From the NCBI RefSeq assembly GCF_900292015.1, contig NZ_LR130759.1, forward strand, positions 5,146,001 to 5,210,000: a DNA stretch of 64,000 nucleotides, written 5' to 3'. The position numbers were made by a program, and so were the translations under genes. Under the pieces are notes generated by a model. The model was not told where the DNA came from, did not search any database, and was given only the letters and a program-made list of their open reading frames with translations. Source of the stretch: Mycobacterium basiliense. GTDB lineage: Bacteria > Actinomycetota > Actinomycetes > Mycobacteriales > Mycobacteriaceae. Positions 33,398-41,269 of the stretch are shown here, in pieces (position 1 is the first letter of the stretch; each line of letters opens with the position of its first letter).

Positions 33398-33985
33398 TCA
33401 CAGCAGGCCCGAATCAAAGACTTTTCTGGCTAGCCCGGCCACCACCGGAACAATGCCCACGCAGACAAATGCGGGCAGAAAGCACAGCCCCAGCGGAGCG
33501 GCTATGAGCACTCCGGCACGTTCGGCGGCCGCCGCGGTTGCATGCGCGGCGTCGTGGCGAGACTGCGTGGCAAGCTCCGCCACACCGTCGGCCAGCGCGG
33601 CGCCCGAAGACGCAGATCGTCGCGCCAACCTCAGCAGCGCAGCGACGTGGTTGTCTACCGCGCCGAGGTGCGGATCCGGCAACGACCAGGCCACGGACGG
33701 GTCGGCGCCCAACGCCAGTAAGTCGGCGGCTCGTGACAACACCGCGGCCAGCGGCGGTGGCGCCGACCGCGCGGTCGCCGACGCGGCGGTGGATACCGCC
33801 ATACCGGCGGACAAGCACACGGCCAGCACATCCATGCTCGACGCGGAGCCCAGCGGATCGCGGCCGCGTGTGGGCCGCGACACCCGCCGCCATCCGTGCG
33901 ACGGCAAGCCCGCGCGAGCCCGGACCACCATCGGGCCGCTGCCAACCAGCAACGCCGTGGCCAGCAATGCTGCCGCGGCGCTCAT
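33398..33985 (-). CDS. TadC-like inner-membrane protein, T2SSF family (Rv3657c ortholog)
   Basis: Membrane protein of 195 residues with an N-terminal helix, a helical cytoplasmic type II secretion F domain and a C-terminal hydrophobic pair. With the next gene upstream it should form the platform that couples the ATPase to pilin assembly. The ATG at 33985 overlaps the stop of the TadB-like gene in ATGA. It is shorter than typical TadC proteins, as usual for actinobacterial Tad clusters. Confidence 0.82.
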   Translation of the reverse strand: MSAAAALLATALLVGSGPMVVRARAGLPSHGWRRVSRPTRGRDPLGSASSMDVLAVCLSAGMAVSTAASATARSAPPPLAAVLSRAADLLALGADPSVAWSLPDPHLGAVDNHVAALLRLARRSASSGAALADGVAELATQSRHDAAHATAAAAERAGVLIAAPLGLCFLPAFVCVGIVPVVAGLARKVFDSGLL

Positions 33986-34785
33986 GCCGCCACTCGATCG
34001 GTAATCCGGTCCGACCACAGCAGGCCGCCGCAGGCCAGACCTAGCCCAACTACCAGTAACCAGCCCCCCGCACGGCCGTTCAGCAACAGGCTCAAGGGAC
34101 GGGCTCCGAGCAGTTGCCCGAGCAACACCCCAAGCACCGGCAGGGCCGCCAGGATGCCCGCGGTGGCGCGGGCACCGGCCAGGCCCGCTGCCACCTGCGC
34201 CGAAAAGCGCTGCCGCTCGGCGATATCTCGTTGCGCGGCGCGCATCAGCGTGGCGATCGCCAAACCGTGCTCGCTGGCGAGCTGCCAGTACACGGCAAGC
34301 CGCTCCCAGTGTTCGGGGAGGGCCGAGTTCGCGGCCGCGGCTCGCAGACCGCCCGTGACATCTGCACCCAACCGTGCCCGCGCCGATACCGCGCGCAGGG
34401 CCGCGGCGACAAAGCCCTTGGATTCGTCGGCAGCAATATCGAACGCTCGCACCGGATGGGTGCCCACCCGCAGCTCACCCACCAACACATCGAGCGCGGC
34501 CTCCAACGACCGGCATTCCTGGGTGCTGCGCCCGCTACGGCGGCGACGCCGGTACCGCAGGCTGGCGGTGGCTCCGGCCACCCCAATCGCGAGGATCGTC
34601 GTCAACGGCAACGCGACCGCGGCGCAACCGAGGATTCCGACAGCCACCCAGGGGATCCACGCTGCGTTGTACCCCCTCCTCTGGTGACCGGGGCGAGCGG
34701 TCGGGCTCAATCGCCGCCACGGCGATGCCGGCAGGACGACGAGCGCTCCGGCCAACATCAGGCCAACGGCCGCGGACCCGTTCAT
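33982..34785 (-). CDS. TadB-like inner-membrane platform protein, T2SSF family (Rv3658c ortholog)
   Basis: Membrane protein of 267 residues. Two N-terminal helices, a helical T2SSF domain (about residues 95-215, containing ALDVLVGELRVGTHPVRAF) and two C-terminal helices are visible. It probably acts with the TadC-like protein as the assembly platform for the Flp-like pilus. ATGA overlaps occur at both ends, with the ATPase gene upstream and the TadC-like gene downstream, so the three are translationally coupled. Confidence 0.85.
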   Translation of the reverse strand: MNGSAAVGLMLAGALVVLPASPWRRLSPTARPGHQRRGYNAAWIPWVAVGILGCAAVALPLTTILAIGVAGATASLRYRRRRRSGRSTQECRSLEAALDVLVGELRVGTHPVRAFDIAADESKGFVAAALRAVSARARLGADVTGGLRAAAANSALPEHWERLAVYWQLASEHGLAIATLMRAAQRDIAERQRFSAQVAAGLAGARATAGILAALPVLGVLLGQLLGARPLSLLLNGRAGGWLLVVGLGLACGGLLWSDRITDRVAA

Positions 34786-35948
34786 GTTGCGGTCCGATCG
34801 TGCATCAGGTGGCACAAATTGACTGCCTGGTCGGTCATTCCGCGGTCCGTATGCCACGCGGTCACCGCATTGACAAGGCCACTGTCGGTGCGGCGCAGCA
34901 TGGCAATCTCCGTAAGCCGGCGCCGCCCGGCCCGATCACGCGCAACGTGCAACAGCACCTGCACCGCAGCGGCAAGCTGGCTGTGCAGCGCCGCGCGGTC
35001 CAAGCCGCCGAGCGCTCCCAGCGCTTCCAGCCGGGCGGGAACCTCATCGGGCCTGTTGGCGTGCACGGTGCCTGCGCCGCCCCCATGGCCGGTGTTCAAT
35101 GCCGCCAACAGATCCACCACCTCCGCGCCCCTGACCTCCCCGACGACGATCCGGTCTGGCCGCATCCGCAATGCCTGCCGGACGAGTTGGCGCACCGTGA
35201 TCTCACCGGCACCTTCGACGTTCGCGCACCGTGCCACGAGGTTCACAACGTGGGGGTGCTGAGGCGCCAGCTCAGCGGCGTCCTCGACACACACGATCCG
35301 CTCGGTGGCCGACACGGCGCCCAACATCGCCGCCAGCAGGGTCGTCTTCCCGGCTCCGGTGCCCCCACACACTAGAAATGCCAGGCGAGCGGCGACGATG
35401 TCGTCGATCAAGTCTGCGGCCGGGGGCTCGATGGCGCCCGTGGCGATCAGCGCCGGCAGGTCCTGAGTGGTGGGCCGCAATACCCGCAACGACAGGCACG
35501 TGCCCTGCACCGCCACGGGCGGCAACACCGCATGCAGGCGCACCGCGAAACCGCCAACACCGATCCCGCTCAGCAGTCCGTCCACCCAGGGTTGCGCGTC
35601 GTCGAGCCGCCGACCCGCGGCCAACGCCAGACGTTGCGCCAACCTGCGCACCGCCACTTCGTCGGGAAAGCGAACGTCGGTACGTCGCAACCCGTTCCCA
35701 TCGTCGACCCACACCGCGTCGGGCGCGGTGACCAGGACGTCGCTGGTGTTGTTGGCGCACAGCAGCGGCTCGAGAATGCCGGCGCCTGTCAGCTCGGTCT
35801 GCAATACCCGAAGATTGGCCAGCACCTCGGTGTCACCGAGCATCCCACCAGACTCGGTACGTATCGCCGCGGCGACCACACTGGGTCGCAACGGGCCCGA
35901 TTCGTTCGCCAGCCGCTCGCGAACGCGGTCGATCAGCGACCCCTTCAC
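34782..35948 (-). CDS. TadA/CpaF-type pilus assembly ATPase (Rv3659c ortholog)
   Basis: Type II/IV secretion ATPase of 388 residues that would power pilin assembly. Walker A is VCGGTGAGKTT (about residue 195), the Asp-box region is RIVCVEDAAEL, Walker B is PDRIVVGEVRG, and the His-box region is GHGGGAGTVHANRP. The N-terminal domain matches the CpaF family. The GTG start overlaps the TGA of the upstream ssd gene (GTGA). Confidence 0.92.
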   Translation of the reverse strand: MKGSLIDRVRERLANESGPLRPSVVAAAIRTESGGMLGDTEVLANLRVLQTELTGAGILEPLLCANNTSDVLVTAPDAVWVDDGNGLRRTDVRFPDEVAVRRLAQRLALAAGRRLDDAQPWVDGLLSGIGVGGFAVRLHAVLPPVAVQGTCLSLRVLRPTTQDLPALIATGAIEPPAADLIDDIVAARLAFLVCGGTGAGKTTLLAAMLGAVSATERIVCVEDAAELAPQHPHVVNLVARCANVEGAGEITVRQLVRQALRMRPDRIVVGEVRGAEVVDLLAALNTGHGGGAGTVHANRPDEVPARLEALGALGGLDRAALHSQLAAAVQVLLHVARDRAGRRRLTEIAMLRRTDSGLVNAVTAWHTDRGMTDQAVNLCHLMHDRTAT

Positions 35949-37045
35949 GCCGCCCTACCGTTCTGCCCGGCGCCGGCACGCGGTAGCACCCCAAGCACCC
36001 GGCGGGCCGCCCCGGCCAGCGCCGACCGCCGTTGCAGCCGTAGGCCACCGTGCTCCAGCTGCCCGGCAAGGCGTGGCTGGGCTCGCATCGACGCCAGCAG
36101 CGGAACCCCGGTGATCTTGGCGACCTCGGGAGGCCGCAGTCCGCCGGGCGAAGGTCCGCGGACGACAAGACCGAGGTTCGGATTGATCTTGACCAAGACC
36201 GGGGCGATCGTCGCGGTGGCCGCGGCCGCGCGGACGTCGCAGGGGCAGATCACGACGACGAGATCGGCGGTGTCCAGCGCGGCCAGGGCCGCTTCGGTGA
36301 GCCGACGCGGAAGGTCGCAGACCACGGTGGCACCGCCGCGTCGGCCCGCATCGATGACCGCGTTGACCGGGCCGGATTCCAGCTCGTAGCCGAGCCGGGT
36401 GCCCGAGAGCAGGGTGACCCCCCGACGTCGGGGTAGCGCCGCGCAGACGGCTGACCAATTCAGCCGGCCGCCCTGCAAAGCCAAGTCGGGCCAGCGCAAA
36501 CCGGGCTCCGCTTCGCCGCCCACCAAGAGATCGATACCGCCGCCCCAGGGGTCGAGATCTACCAGCAACGCCTCAGCGGCCGTGTGGGCAAGCGCCGTCG
36601 CGAACAATGATGCCCCGGCGCCACCACAGCCCCCGATGACCGCGACGACCTCACCGCGTAGCCGTGCGTCGCGGGCCGATTCCGCAGCTTCGGCGAGCTC
36701 GCGGATCAACCGGTGTTCCTGATCAGGCATCCGGAGGACATGCTCGGCACCGACCGCGATGGCGGCCGCCCAGGTCGCCGTCACGACCTCGCTAGCGGCT
36801 AGCACGCTCACGTGATTGCGGCGCGGCAGGGCGCTCTGCGCGTAACGCTCCGCCTCCGCCTGGTCGAGCACCACCGCCGCGGCGGCTGACCAGGTCTTTC
36901 GGCTCACCGGATGGTGCCCGCCGCGATGAACAACGCGAACACCAACCGCAGCGGCGATGCGGTCCAGCTCGTCGCTCAGGTTCGGATCGCTCAGTATCGC
37001 CAATACGCCGATGTTCGCCGCGGCGGGGGGAAAAACATTGGGCAC
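35945..37045 (-). CDS. ssd: Septum site-determining protein Ssd, MinD/TadZ-like
   Basis: P-loop ATPase-like protein of 366 residues, first in the pilus operon. The receiver-like N-terminal part (about residues 10-120) followed by a MinD-type domain fits the TadZ/CpaE family, which places pilus machines at the pole. In M. tuberculosis Rv3660c is described as a septum-site protein whose excess blocks division. The Walker A region reads GGCGGAGAS and lacks the usual Lys residues, so ATP hydrolysis may be lost or altered. The GTG at 37045 has a weak AGAG upstream, with AATAAT on the minus strand about 22-30 bp before it as a possible -10 box. Confidence 0.88.
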   Translation of the reverse strand: MPNVFPPAAANIGVLAILSDPNLSDELDRIAAAVGVRVVHRGGHHPVSRKTWSAAAAVVLDQAEAERYAQSALPRRNHVSVLAASEVVTATWAAAIAVGAEHVLRMPDQEHRLIRELAEAAESARDARLRGEVVAVIGGCGGAGASLFATALAHTAAEALLVDLDPWGGGIDLLVGGEAEPGLRWPDLALQGGRLNWSAVCAALPRRRGVTLLSGTRLGYELESGPVNAVIDAGRRGGATVVCDLPRRLTEAALAALDTADLVVVICPCDVRAAAATATIAPVLVKINPNLGLVVRGPSPGGLRPPEVAKITGVPLLASMRAQPRLAGQLEHGGLRLQRRSALAGAARRVLGVLPRAGAGQNGRAA

Positions 37046-37098
37046 GCATCAACTCTGCAGGGCGGTTATTATTGGACGCTAGTACCAAAAGGAGATTT

Positions 37099-37203
37099 GT
37101 GGATAGAGACGCATCTGTGCACAACCACCCTGGGCACCGGCCGCGGCCGGCCTGGATACGAGAATTTTTGATGAGTTCCGCAACGGGAGGTTACCCCGGC
37201 TAA
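37099..37203 (+). CDS. Candidate small protein with strong ribosome-binding site
   Basis: A 34-codon reading frame not recognised from any family. It starts with GTG preceded by AAAAGGAG at a 4-nt spacing and ends at TAA 37201-37203. The product would begin MDRDASVHNHPGHRPRP and is basic and histidine-rich at the start. TATTAT at 37067-37072 could be its -10 box. It lies between ssd and the 6C RNA on the opposite strand. Support is only the ribosome-binding site and the intact frame; it could be a chance frame. Confidence 0.4.
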   Translation: MDRDASVHNHPGHRPRPAWIREFLMSSATGGYPG

Positions 37204-37254
37204 GCGCCCCTAGAAGTTCCTAACGAAACCCTGCTGGGAAGAATTTTCACCCCA

Positions 37255-37351
37255 CAAAAGGGACGACCCCCGCCAGGGGGGGAGGAGGCGGAGGTCGTCG
37301 TGCTTCAGCCCCGGGGGGTCGGGCTGATGCACCCTCGGCTCATGGCCGAGT
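37255..37351 (-). ncRNA. 6C RNA (B11-type small RNA)
   Basis: About 97 nt on the minus strand. Two stable hairpins each carry a loop with a run of six or more C: CAGCCC/GGGCTG around ACCCCCC, and GACGACC/GGTCGTC around TCCTCCCCCCCT. The second hairpin is followed by CCCTTTTG, acting as terminator. These are the defining features of the actinobacterial 6C RNA, known as B11 in M. tuberculosis and located next to the ParA-like gene Rv3660c, as here. The 5' end is inferred from the promoter. Confidence 0.88.
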
Positions 37352-37358
37352 AATGCTT

Positions 37359-37390
37359 ACTATACACATGCCCGACTGGATTCACGCAAG
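37359..37390 (-). promoter_or_regulatory. Promoter of 6C RNA
   Basis: On the minus strand TATAGT (37359-37364) is a near-consensus -10 box with a possible TTGCGT -35 about 19 nt upstream. Transcription would start near 37351, just before the first C-loop hairpin. Confidence 0.6.
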
Positions 37391-37518
37391 TACTGCTTGA
37401 AATCGAAAATACAGCCTGAGCCGTGAAAATAGCCTAATGAAGCCGACAACATTTGTTGTCATCGGCCATTTTCGGAGTGAGATCGCGACCCGTCCGACCG
37501 CAGACCTATGCTGGATTG

Positions 37519-38367
37519 GTGACCGTCCCCGACTCGGCCGGGCAACAGCAAACGTCACCGCTGGCACCCTACCCACACGCCCGTACCGCTGCCTTCTTTG
37601 ACTTGGATAAGACCATCATCGCCAAGTCCAGCACGCTGGCGTTCAGCAAACCCTTCTTCGCGCAGGGACTCCTCAACCGCCGCGCGGTCCTGAAGTCTAG
37701 CTATGCACAGTTCATTTTCCTGCTTTCCGGCGCCGATCATGACCAAATGGACCGGATGCGCACCCATATGACCAACATGTGCACCGGCTGGGACGTTGCC
37801 CAGGTGAAGTCGATCGTCAATGAGACACTGCACGACATCGTGACGCCACTGGTGTTCGCCGAAGCGGCGGACCTCATCGCGGGCCACAAGCTGTGCGGCC
37901 GGGACGTGGTGGTGGTCTCCGCCTCCGGCGAGGAGATTGTGGGTCCTATCGCCCGCGCCCTGGGCGCCACCCACGCCATGGCAACCCGAATGGTCGTCGA
38001 GGACGGAAAGTACACCGGCGATGTCGCGTTCTATTGCTTCGGCGAAGGCAAGGTGCAAGCGATCCGGGAACTGGCCGCCCGTGAGGGCTACCCGCTGGAA
38101 CACTGCTACGCCTACTCCGATTCGATCACCGATCTGCCGATGCTCGAAGCGGTGGGGCACCCTTCGGTGGTCAACCCCGACCGCGGGCTGCGAAGGGAAG
38201 CGGTCGAACGGGGATGGCCGGTGTTGTCATTCTCGCGACCGGTCTCCCTGCGAGACCGTATCCCGGCACCCTCGGGTGCCGCGATCGCTACCACCGCCGC
38301 GGTCGGAGTCAGCGCGCTCGCGGCGGGAGCGGTCAGCTACGCACTCCTGCGCCGCTTCGCTTTCTAG
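37519..38367 (+). CDS. HAD-superfamily hydrolase, SerB-like subfamily IB (Rv3661 ortholog)
   Basis: Haloacid-dehalogenase fold phosphatase of 282 residues. The nucleophile motif is FFDLDKTII, motif II lies in VVVVSASGEEI, and the acidic motif IV is YAYSDSITDLPML. A hydrophobic C-terminal segment (AIATTAAVGVSALAAGAVSY) could anchor it in the membrane. The substrate is unknown; SerB-like proteins often act on phosphoserine or small phosphomonoesters. The start is a GTG at 37519 with TATGCT exactly 6 nt upstream (37507-37512) and no Shine-Dalgarno site, so the mRNA is probably leaderless. Confidence 0.9.
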   Translation: MTVPDSAGQQQTSPLAPYPHARTAAFFDLDKTIIAKSSTLAFSKPFFAQGLLNRRAVLKSSYAQFIFLLSGADHDQMDRMRTHMTNMCTGWDVAQVKSIVNETLHDIVTPLVFAEAADLIAGHKLCGRDVVVVSASGEEIVGPIARALGATHAMATRMVVEDGKYTGDVAFYCFGEGKVQAIRELAAREGYPLEHCYAYSDSITDLPMLEAVGHPSVVNPDRGLRREAVERGWPVLSFSRPVSLRDRIPAPSGAAIATTAAVGVSALAAGAVSYALLRRFAF

Positions 38368-38458
38368 CACTGCCGCCCCAATGTCACCAATTGTCCCGGT
38401 AGCAAACGACGCACACGCGCAATCCCAAGCCTGTTACCGAATTTTCGCGAAATAGCCC

Positions 38459-38487
38459 TTGCTGTGCCCAGGGTCTAGTAGTACAAA
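38459..38487 (+). promoter_or_regulatory. Promoter of Ms1 RNA
   Basis: TTGCTG (38459-38464) and TACAAA (38482-38487) are separated by 17 bp, a good sigma-A type arrangement. The transcript would start near 38494, matching the expected 5' end of the 300-nt RNA. Confidence 0.65.
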
Positions 38488-38493
38488 TGGAGT

Positions 38494-38797
38494 CACGGCA
38501 GCCCGGTGAGGCCAAGGTCGATCCGGAAGAGAAGGTTCGTTCTCCCGACCCGGGCACCCAGCACGGTTCCCCGGCACCCACGCGGAGTCATAGCCGCGAT
38601 AATGGCAGAAGTGTTGCGGGCCTGCGTAATTGCGAAGTGCAGATGGCATCGACGGCCCTTTGGGTGGGGCTGCAGCCGAAAGTGTCGTAAAAGCGCCGAG
38701 GCCAACCCACGCAGCCCCAGAAATGCACGCATGGTAACCGAGGGCCGTGCTGGCGGGCGGCGATTCGAATCCTTTCGATCGCCGCCCGCTTTGCATT
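38494..38797 (+). ncRNA. Ms1 RNA (MTS2823 homolog)
   Basis: A gene-free stretch of about 300 nt between the HAD gene and the convergent Rv3662c-like gene. It starts at a good promoter and ends in a hairpin with 12-bp arms, GCGGGCGGCGAT and ATCGCCGCCCGC, followed by a T-rich tail. Position, strand and size match MTS2823 of M. tuberculosis, the Ms1 RNA. Ms1 is very abundant in stationary phase and binds core RNA polymerase without sigma factor. Internal pairing such as CGGTGAGGCC and other G/C blocks is present, but I did not model the full fold. Confidence 0.8.
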
Positions 38798-38828
38798 TCC
38801 GAAACAATTTGTTTTTCGGGTGCGCCAG

Positions 38829-39596
38829 CTATTTTCGTGGCAGGGATTCGGCAATCGCGAGCGCCTCTTGCGCCCCGGCCTCCATCGACCGGCAACACAG
38901 CAGCAACCAGGCCGCGACACCATCAGCCGTGCCCCCGGCGAACCTGTCCGCGGCGTCGCGATAGTCCGCGGGCTGACGCATCCAACTCAGCTCGGGCACG
39001 CCGAGCCCATGCGGATCCAGCCCGCTGGCGATCGCTATCAGCCGCGATACGGCCCGGGCCACAACGCCGTCGGCGCTGCCAAAGGGCTTCAGCGTCAACA
39101 GTTCGCCATGTGCAACCGCAGCAACCACCGGTGCCGAGGCCTGCGTCGGTCCGGTCACCAGGTCGGCCAGCAACTCCAAACGAGGGCCAACTCCGGAGTC
39201 GGCGCGTGGTCGCCCCAGCCGGTCGTCATCGACCCGATCCGCGGCCGCCAGCATGTGCAACCGAGCCAGCGCTTGTAGCGGCGCCTGCTGCCACACCCGA
39301 ACCAACGGACCACCGCCGCCCTCGAGTGCCTGCGCCACCCGCAGGGCTCCCCCGAACACCGGATCACTAACCGCTGGCGCGCCCGAGGCGGGCACCACAT
39401 CCTCCCATCGCCCCGGACCGCCGTCGAGCACCGACGAGGCCCGCGCCGCGCGCAGCGCAGCCTCAGCGGCGCTCGCCGGCCAGCCACGCAGATTGGCTCG
39501 GTGCCGGTGCGCTCGGCCCAGCGCGGCACGCGCCAGGTCGCTGGCTTCGGCCACGCCGCGCAGTTCCATCAACGGAGTCAGCGGATCAGCCGTCAC
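38829..39596 (-). CDS. Conserved helical protein (Rv3662c ortholog)
   Basis: Soluble, Ala- and Leu-rich protein of 255 residues. It contains the Fic-like phrase HGELLTLKPFGSADGVVARAV, reminiscent of a HxxxxxxPFxxxNGR Fic core (His and Pro-Phe kept, the GN/R part changed), so it may be a divergent Fic-domain protein; AMP-transfer activity is doubtful. The GTG at 39596 gives the family start MTADPLTPLMELRG. It ends 12 bp upstream of where dppD begins to read out (dppD stop at 39608 lies on the same strand), so it may be transcribed with the dpp operon. Confidence 0.78.
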   Translation of the reverse strand: MTADPLTPLMELRGVAEASDLARAALGRAHRHRANLRGWPASAAEAALRAARASSVLDGGPGRWEDVVPASGAPAVSDPVFGGALRVAQALEGGGGPLVRVWQQAPLQALARLHMLAAADRVDDDRLGRPRADSGVGPRLELLADLVTGPTQASAPVVAAVAHGELLTLKPFGSADGVVARAVSRLIAIASGLDPHGLGVPELSWMRQPADYRDAADRFAGGTADGVAAWLLLCCRSMEAGAQEALAIAESLPRK

Positions 39597-39607
39597 AGGT
39601 TGCCAAC

Positions 39608-41269
39608 CTAGCGGGGAGTCGCCCGGACGCCGGGAATGGCCTCCAGGAGTTGCCGGGTGTACTCCTCGCGGGGCGCGACAAATACCTGTTCAGTCGGGGC
39701 ATGTTCCACCACTCGGCCGGCCCGCATTACCAACACGTCATCGGAGATCTCCCGGATGACGGCTAGATCGTGGCTGATGAACACGTAGGTCAACCCAAGG
39801 CCGGCCTGCAACCCGGAGAGCAGATCCAGAATCTGGGCCTGCACCAGCACGTCCAGCGCCGAGACGGCCTCGTCGCACACCAGCACCTCGGGCCGCAGCG
39901 CCAACGCGCGTGCAATCGCGACGCGTTGTCGTTGGCCACCCGAGAGCTCCCTGGGCAGCCGGTCCAGCACCGACGAGGGCAGCGCAACCTGGTCGACCAG
40001 CTCGCGTACCAGCTGTCGACGCTGTGTGCGGTCACCGACCCGATGGATGCGCAACGGTTCCTCGATGGCGCGAAACACCGAGTACATCGGATCCAAGCTG
40101 CTGTAGGGGTTCTGGAACACCGGTTGGATGCGCCGCCGAAACGCGAACGCCTGACCCCGATCCAGCGTCTCGATCGGCTGACCGTCGAATGACAGCGTGC
40201 CCGAGGTCGGTTTGAGCAGGCCTAACACCATGCGTGCCAGGGTGGACTTGCCCGATCCCGACTCGCCCACGATGGCAAGCGTGCTTGCCCGCCGCAACCG
40301 AAACGACACCGAATCGACGGCCCGAAACTCCCCCCTGCGCCAGGGCACGCCGCGTGCTTGCAAATAGGTCTTGGTCACCTCGGCGGCAACGAGGATGTCG
40401 TCGGAACCACCACTGCGTTGGGTGGCTTCGGCGGCGATTCGCGATCGGACTTGGCTCGAGCGCTTGTCTCGCACGGCTAACGATGGCGCAGCCGAAACCA
40501 GTCGCCGGGTGTAGTCGTGTTGTGGGTTGGTGAGAATCTGGCGCGCAGCACCCGACTCCACCACCGCGCCCCGGTTGACAACCACCACAGACTCGGCCCG
40601 TTCGGCCGCCAACGCCAGATCGTGAGTGATCAGCAGCAGCGCGGTGCCTAGCTCGTCGGTGAGTTGCTGAAGATGGTCGAGTACCTGACGCTGCACGGTG
40701 ACATCAAGTGCGGACGTCGGCTCATCAGCGATCAACAACCGAGGCCTGCCGGCCAACCCGATGGCGATCAACGCGCGCTGACACATGCCACCGGACAGCT
40801 GATGTGGATAGCGTCCCGCTTGCACCACCGGATCCGGCATGCCGGCCTGCGCCAGCAAGTCCACCGCGCGCCGCCGGGAGTCACCACCATCGGTGTTGGC
40901 CCGCAGTGCTTCCCGAATCTGGAATCCGACCTTCCAGACCGGGTTCAGATTGGTCATCGGATCCTGCGGGACATAGCCGATCTCCCGGCCTCGGATCGTG
41001 CGCATCAGCCGCCGATCGGCCATGCGGTCGAACGCCGTGATGTCGCGCCCGTCAAAGACGATGCGGCCAGCGGTAATCCGTCCGCCAGGTGCCAGCAGCC
41101 CAAGAATCGCCGCGGCCGCAGTCGTTTTACCCGATCCCGAGCCACCGACCACAGCGACGGTTTGACCGCTACAGACCGTCAGATCCAGCCCGCGTACCAC
41201 GGGTTCGTCCGAGCCGAACCTGACTTCCAGGCCCGCAACGGATAACAGTGGTGACCCCGCGGTACTCAT
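39608..41269 (-). CDS. dppD: Dipeptide-type ABC transporter, fused ATP-binding protein
   Basis: Protein of 553 residues with two complete ABC ATPase domains in one chain, equivalent to separate DppD and DppF elsewhere. The N-domain has GGSGSGKTT, LSGGMCQR and LLIADEPTSALD; the C-domain has GESGSGKST, LSGGQRQR and VLVCDEAVSALD. The N-domain signature has Met-Cys in place of the common Met/Gln-Arg but is otherwise intact. It energises uptake through DppBC. The ATG at 41269 overlaps the dppC stop in ATGA. Confidence 0.93.
   Translation of the reverse strand: MSTAGSPLLSVAGLEVRFGSDEPVVRGLDLTVCSGQTVAVVGGSGSGKTTAAAAILGLLAPGGRITAGRIVFDGRDITAFDRMADRRLMRTIRGREIGYVPQDPMTNLNPVWKVGFQIREALRANTDGGDSRRRAVDLLAQAGMPDPVVQAGRYPHQLSGGMCQRALIAIGLAGRPRLLIADEPTSALDVTVQRQVLDHLQQLTDELGTALLLITHDLALAAERAESVVVVNRGAVVESGAARQILTNPQHDYTRRLVSAAPSLAVRDKRSSQVRSRIAAEATQRSGGSDDILVAAEVTKTYLQARGVPWRRGEFRAVDSVSFRLRRASTLAIVGESGSGKSTLARMVLGLLKPTSGTLSFDGQPIETLDRGQAFAFRRRIQPVFQNPYSSLDPMYSVFRAIEEPLRIHRVGDRTQRRQLVRELVDQVALPSSVLDRLPRELSGGQRQRVAIARALALRPEVLVCDEAVSALDVLVQAQILDLLSGLQAGLGLTYVFISHDLAVIREISDDVLVMRAGRVVEHAPTEQVFVAPREEYTRQLLEAIPGVRATPR

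Noticed and set aside
36911..37171. An 86-codon plus-strand frame overlapping the start of ssd
   Set aside because: Its first half is antisense to ssd; only the later GTG at 37099, in a different frame, has a good ribosome-binding site.
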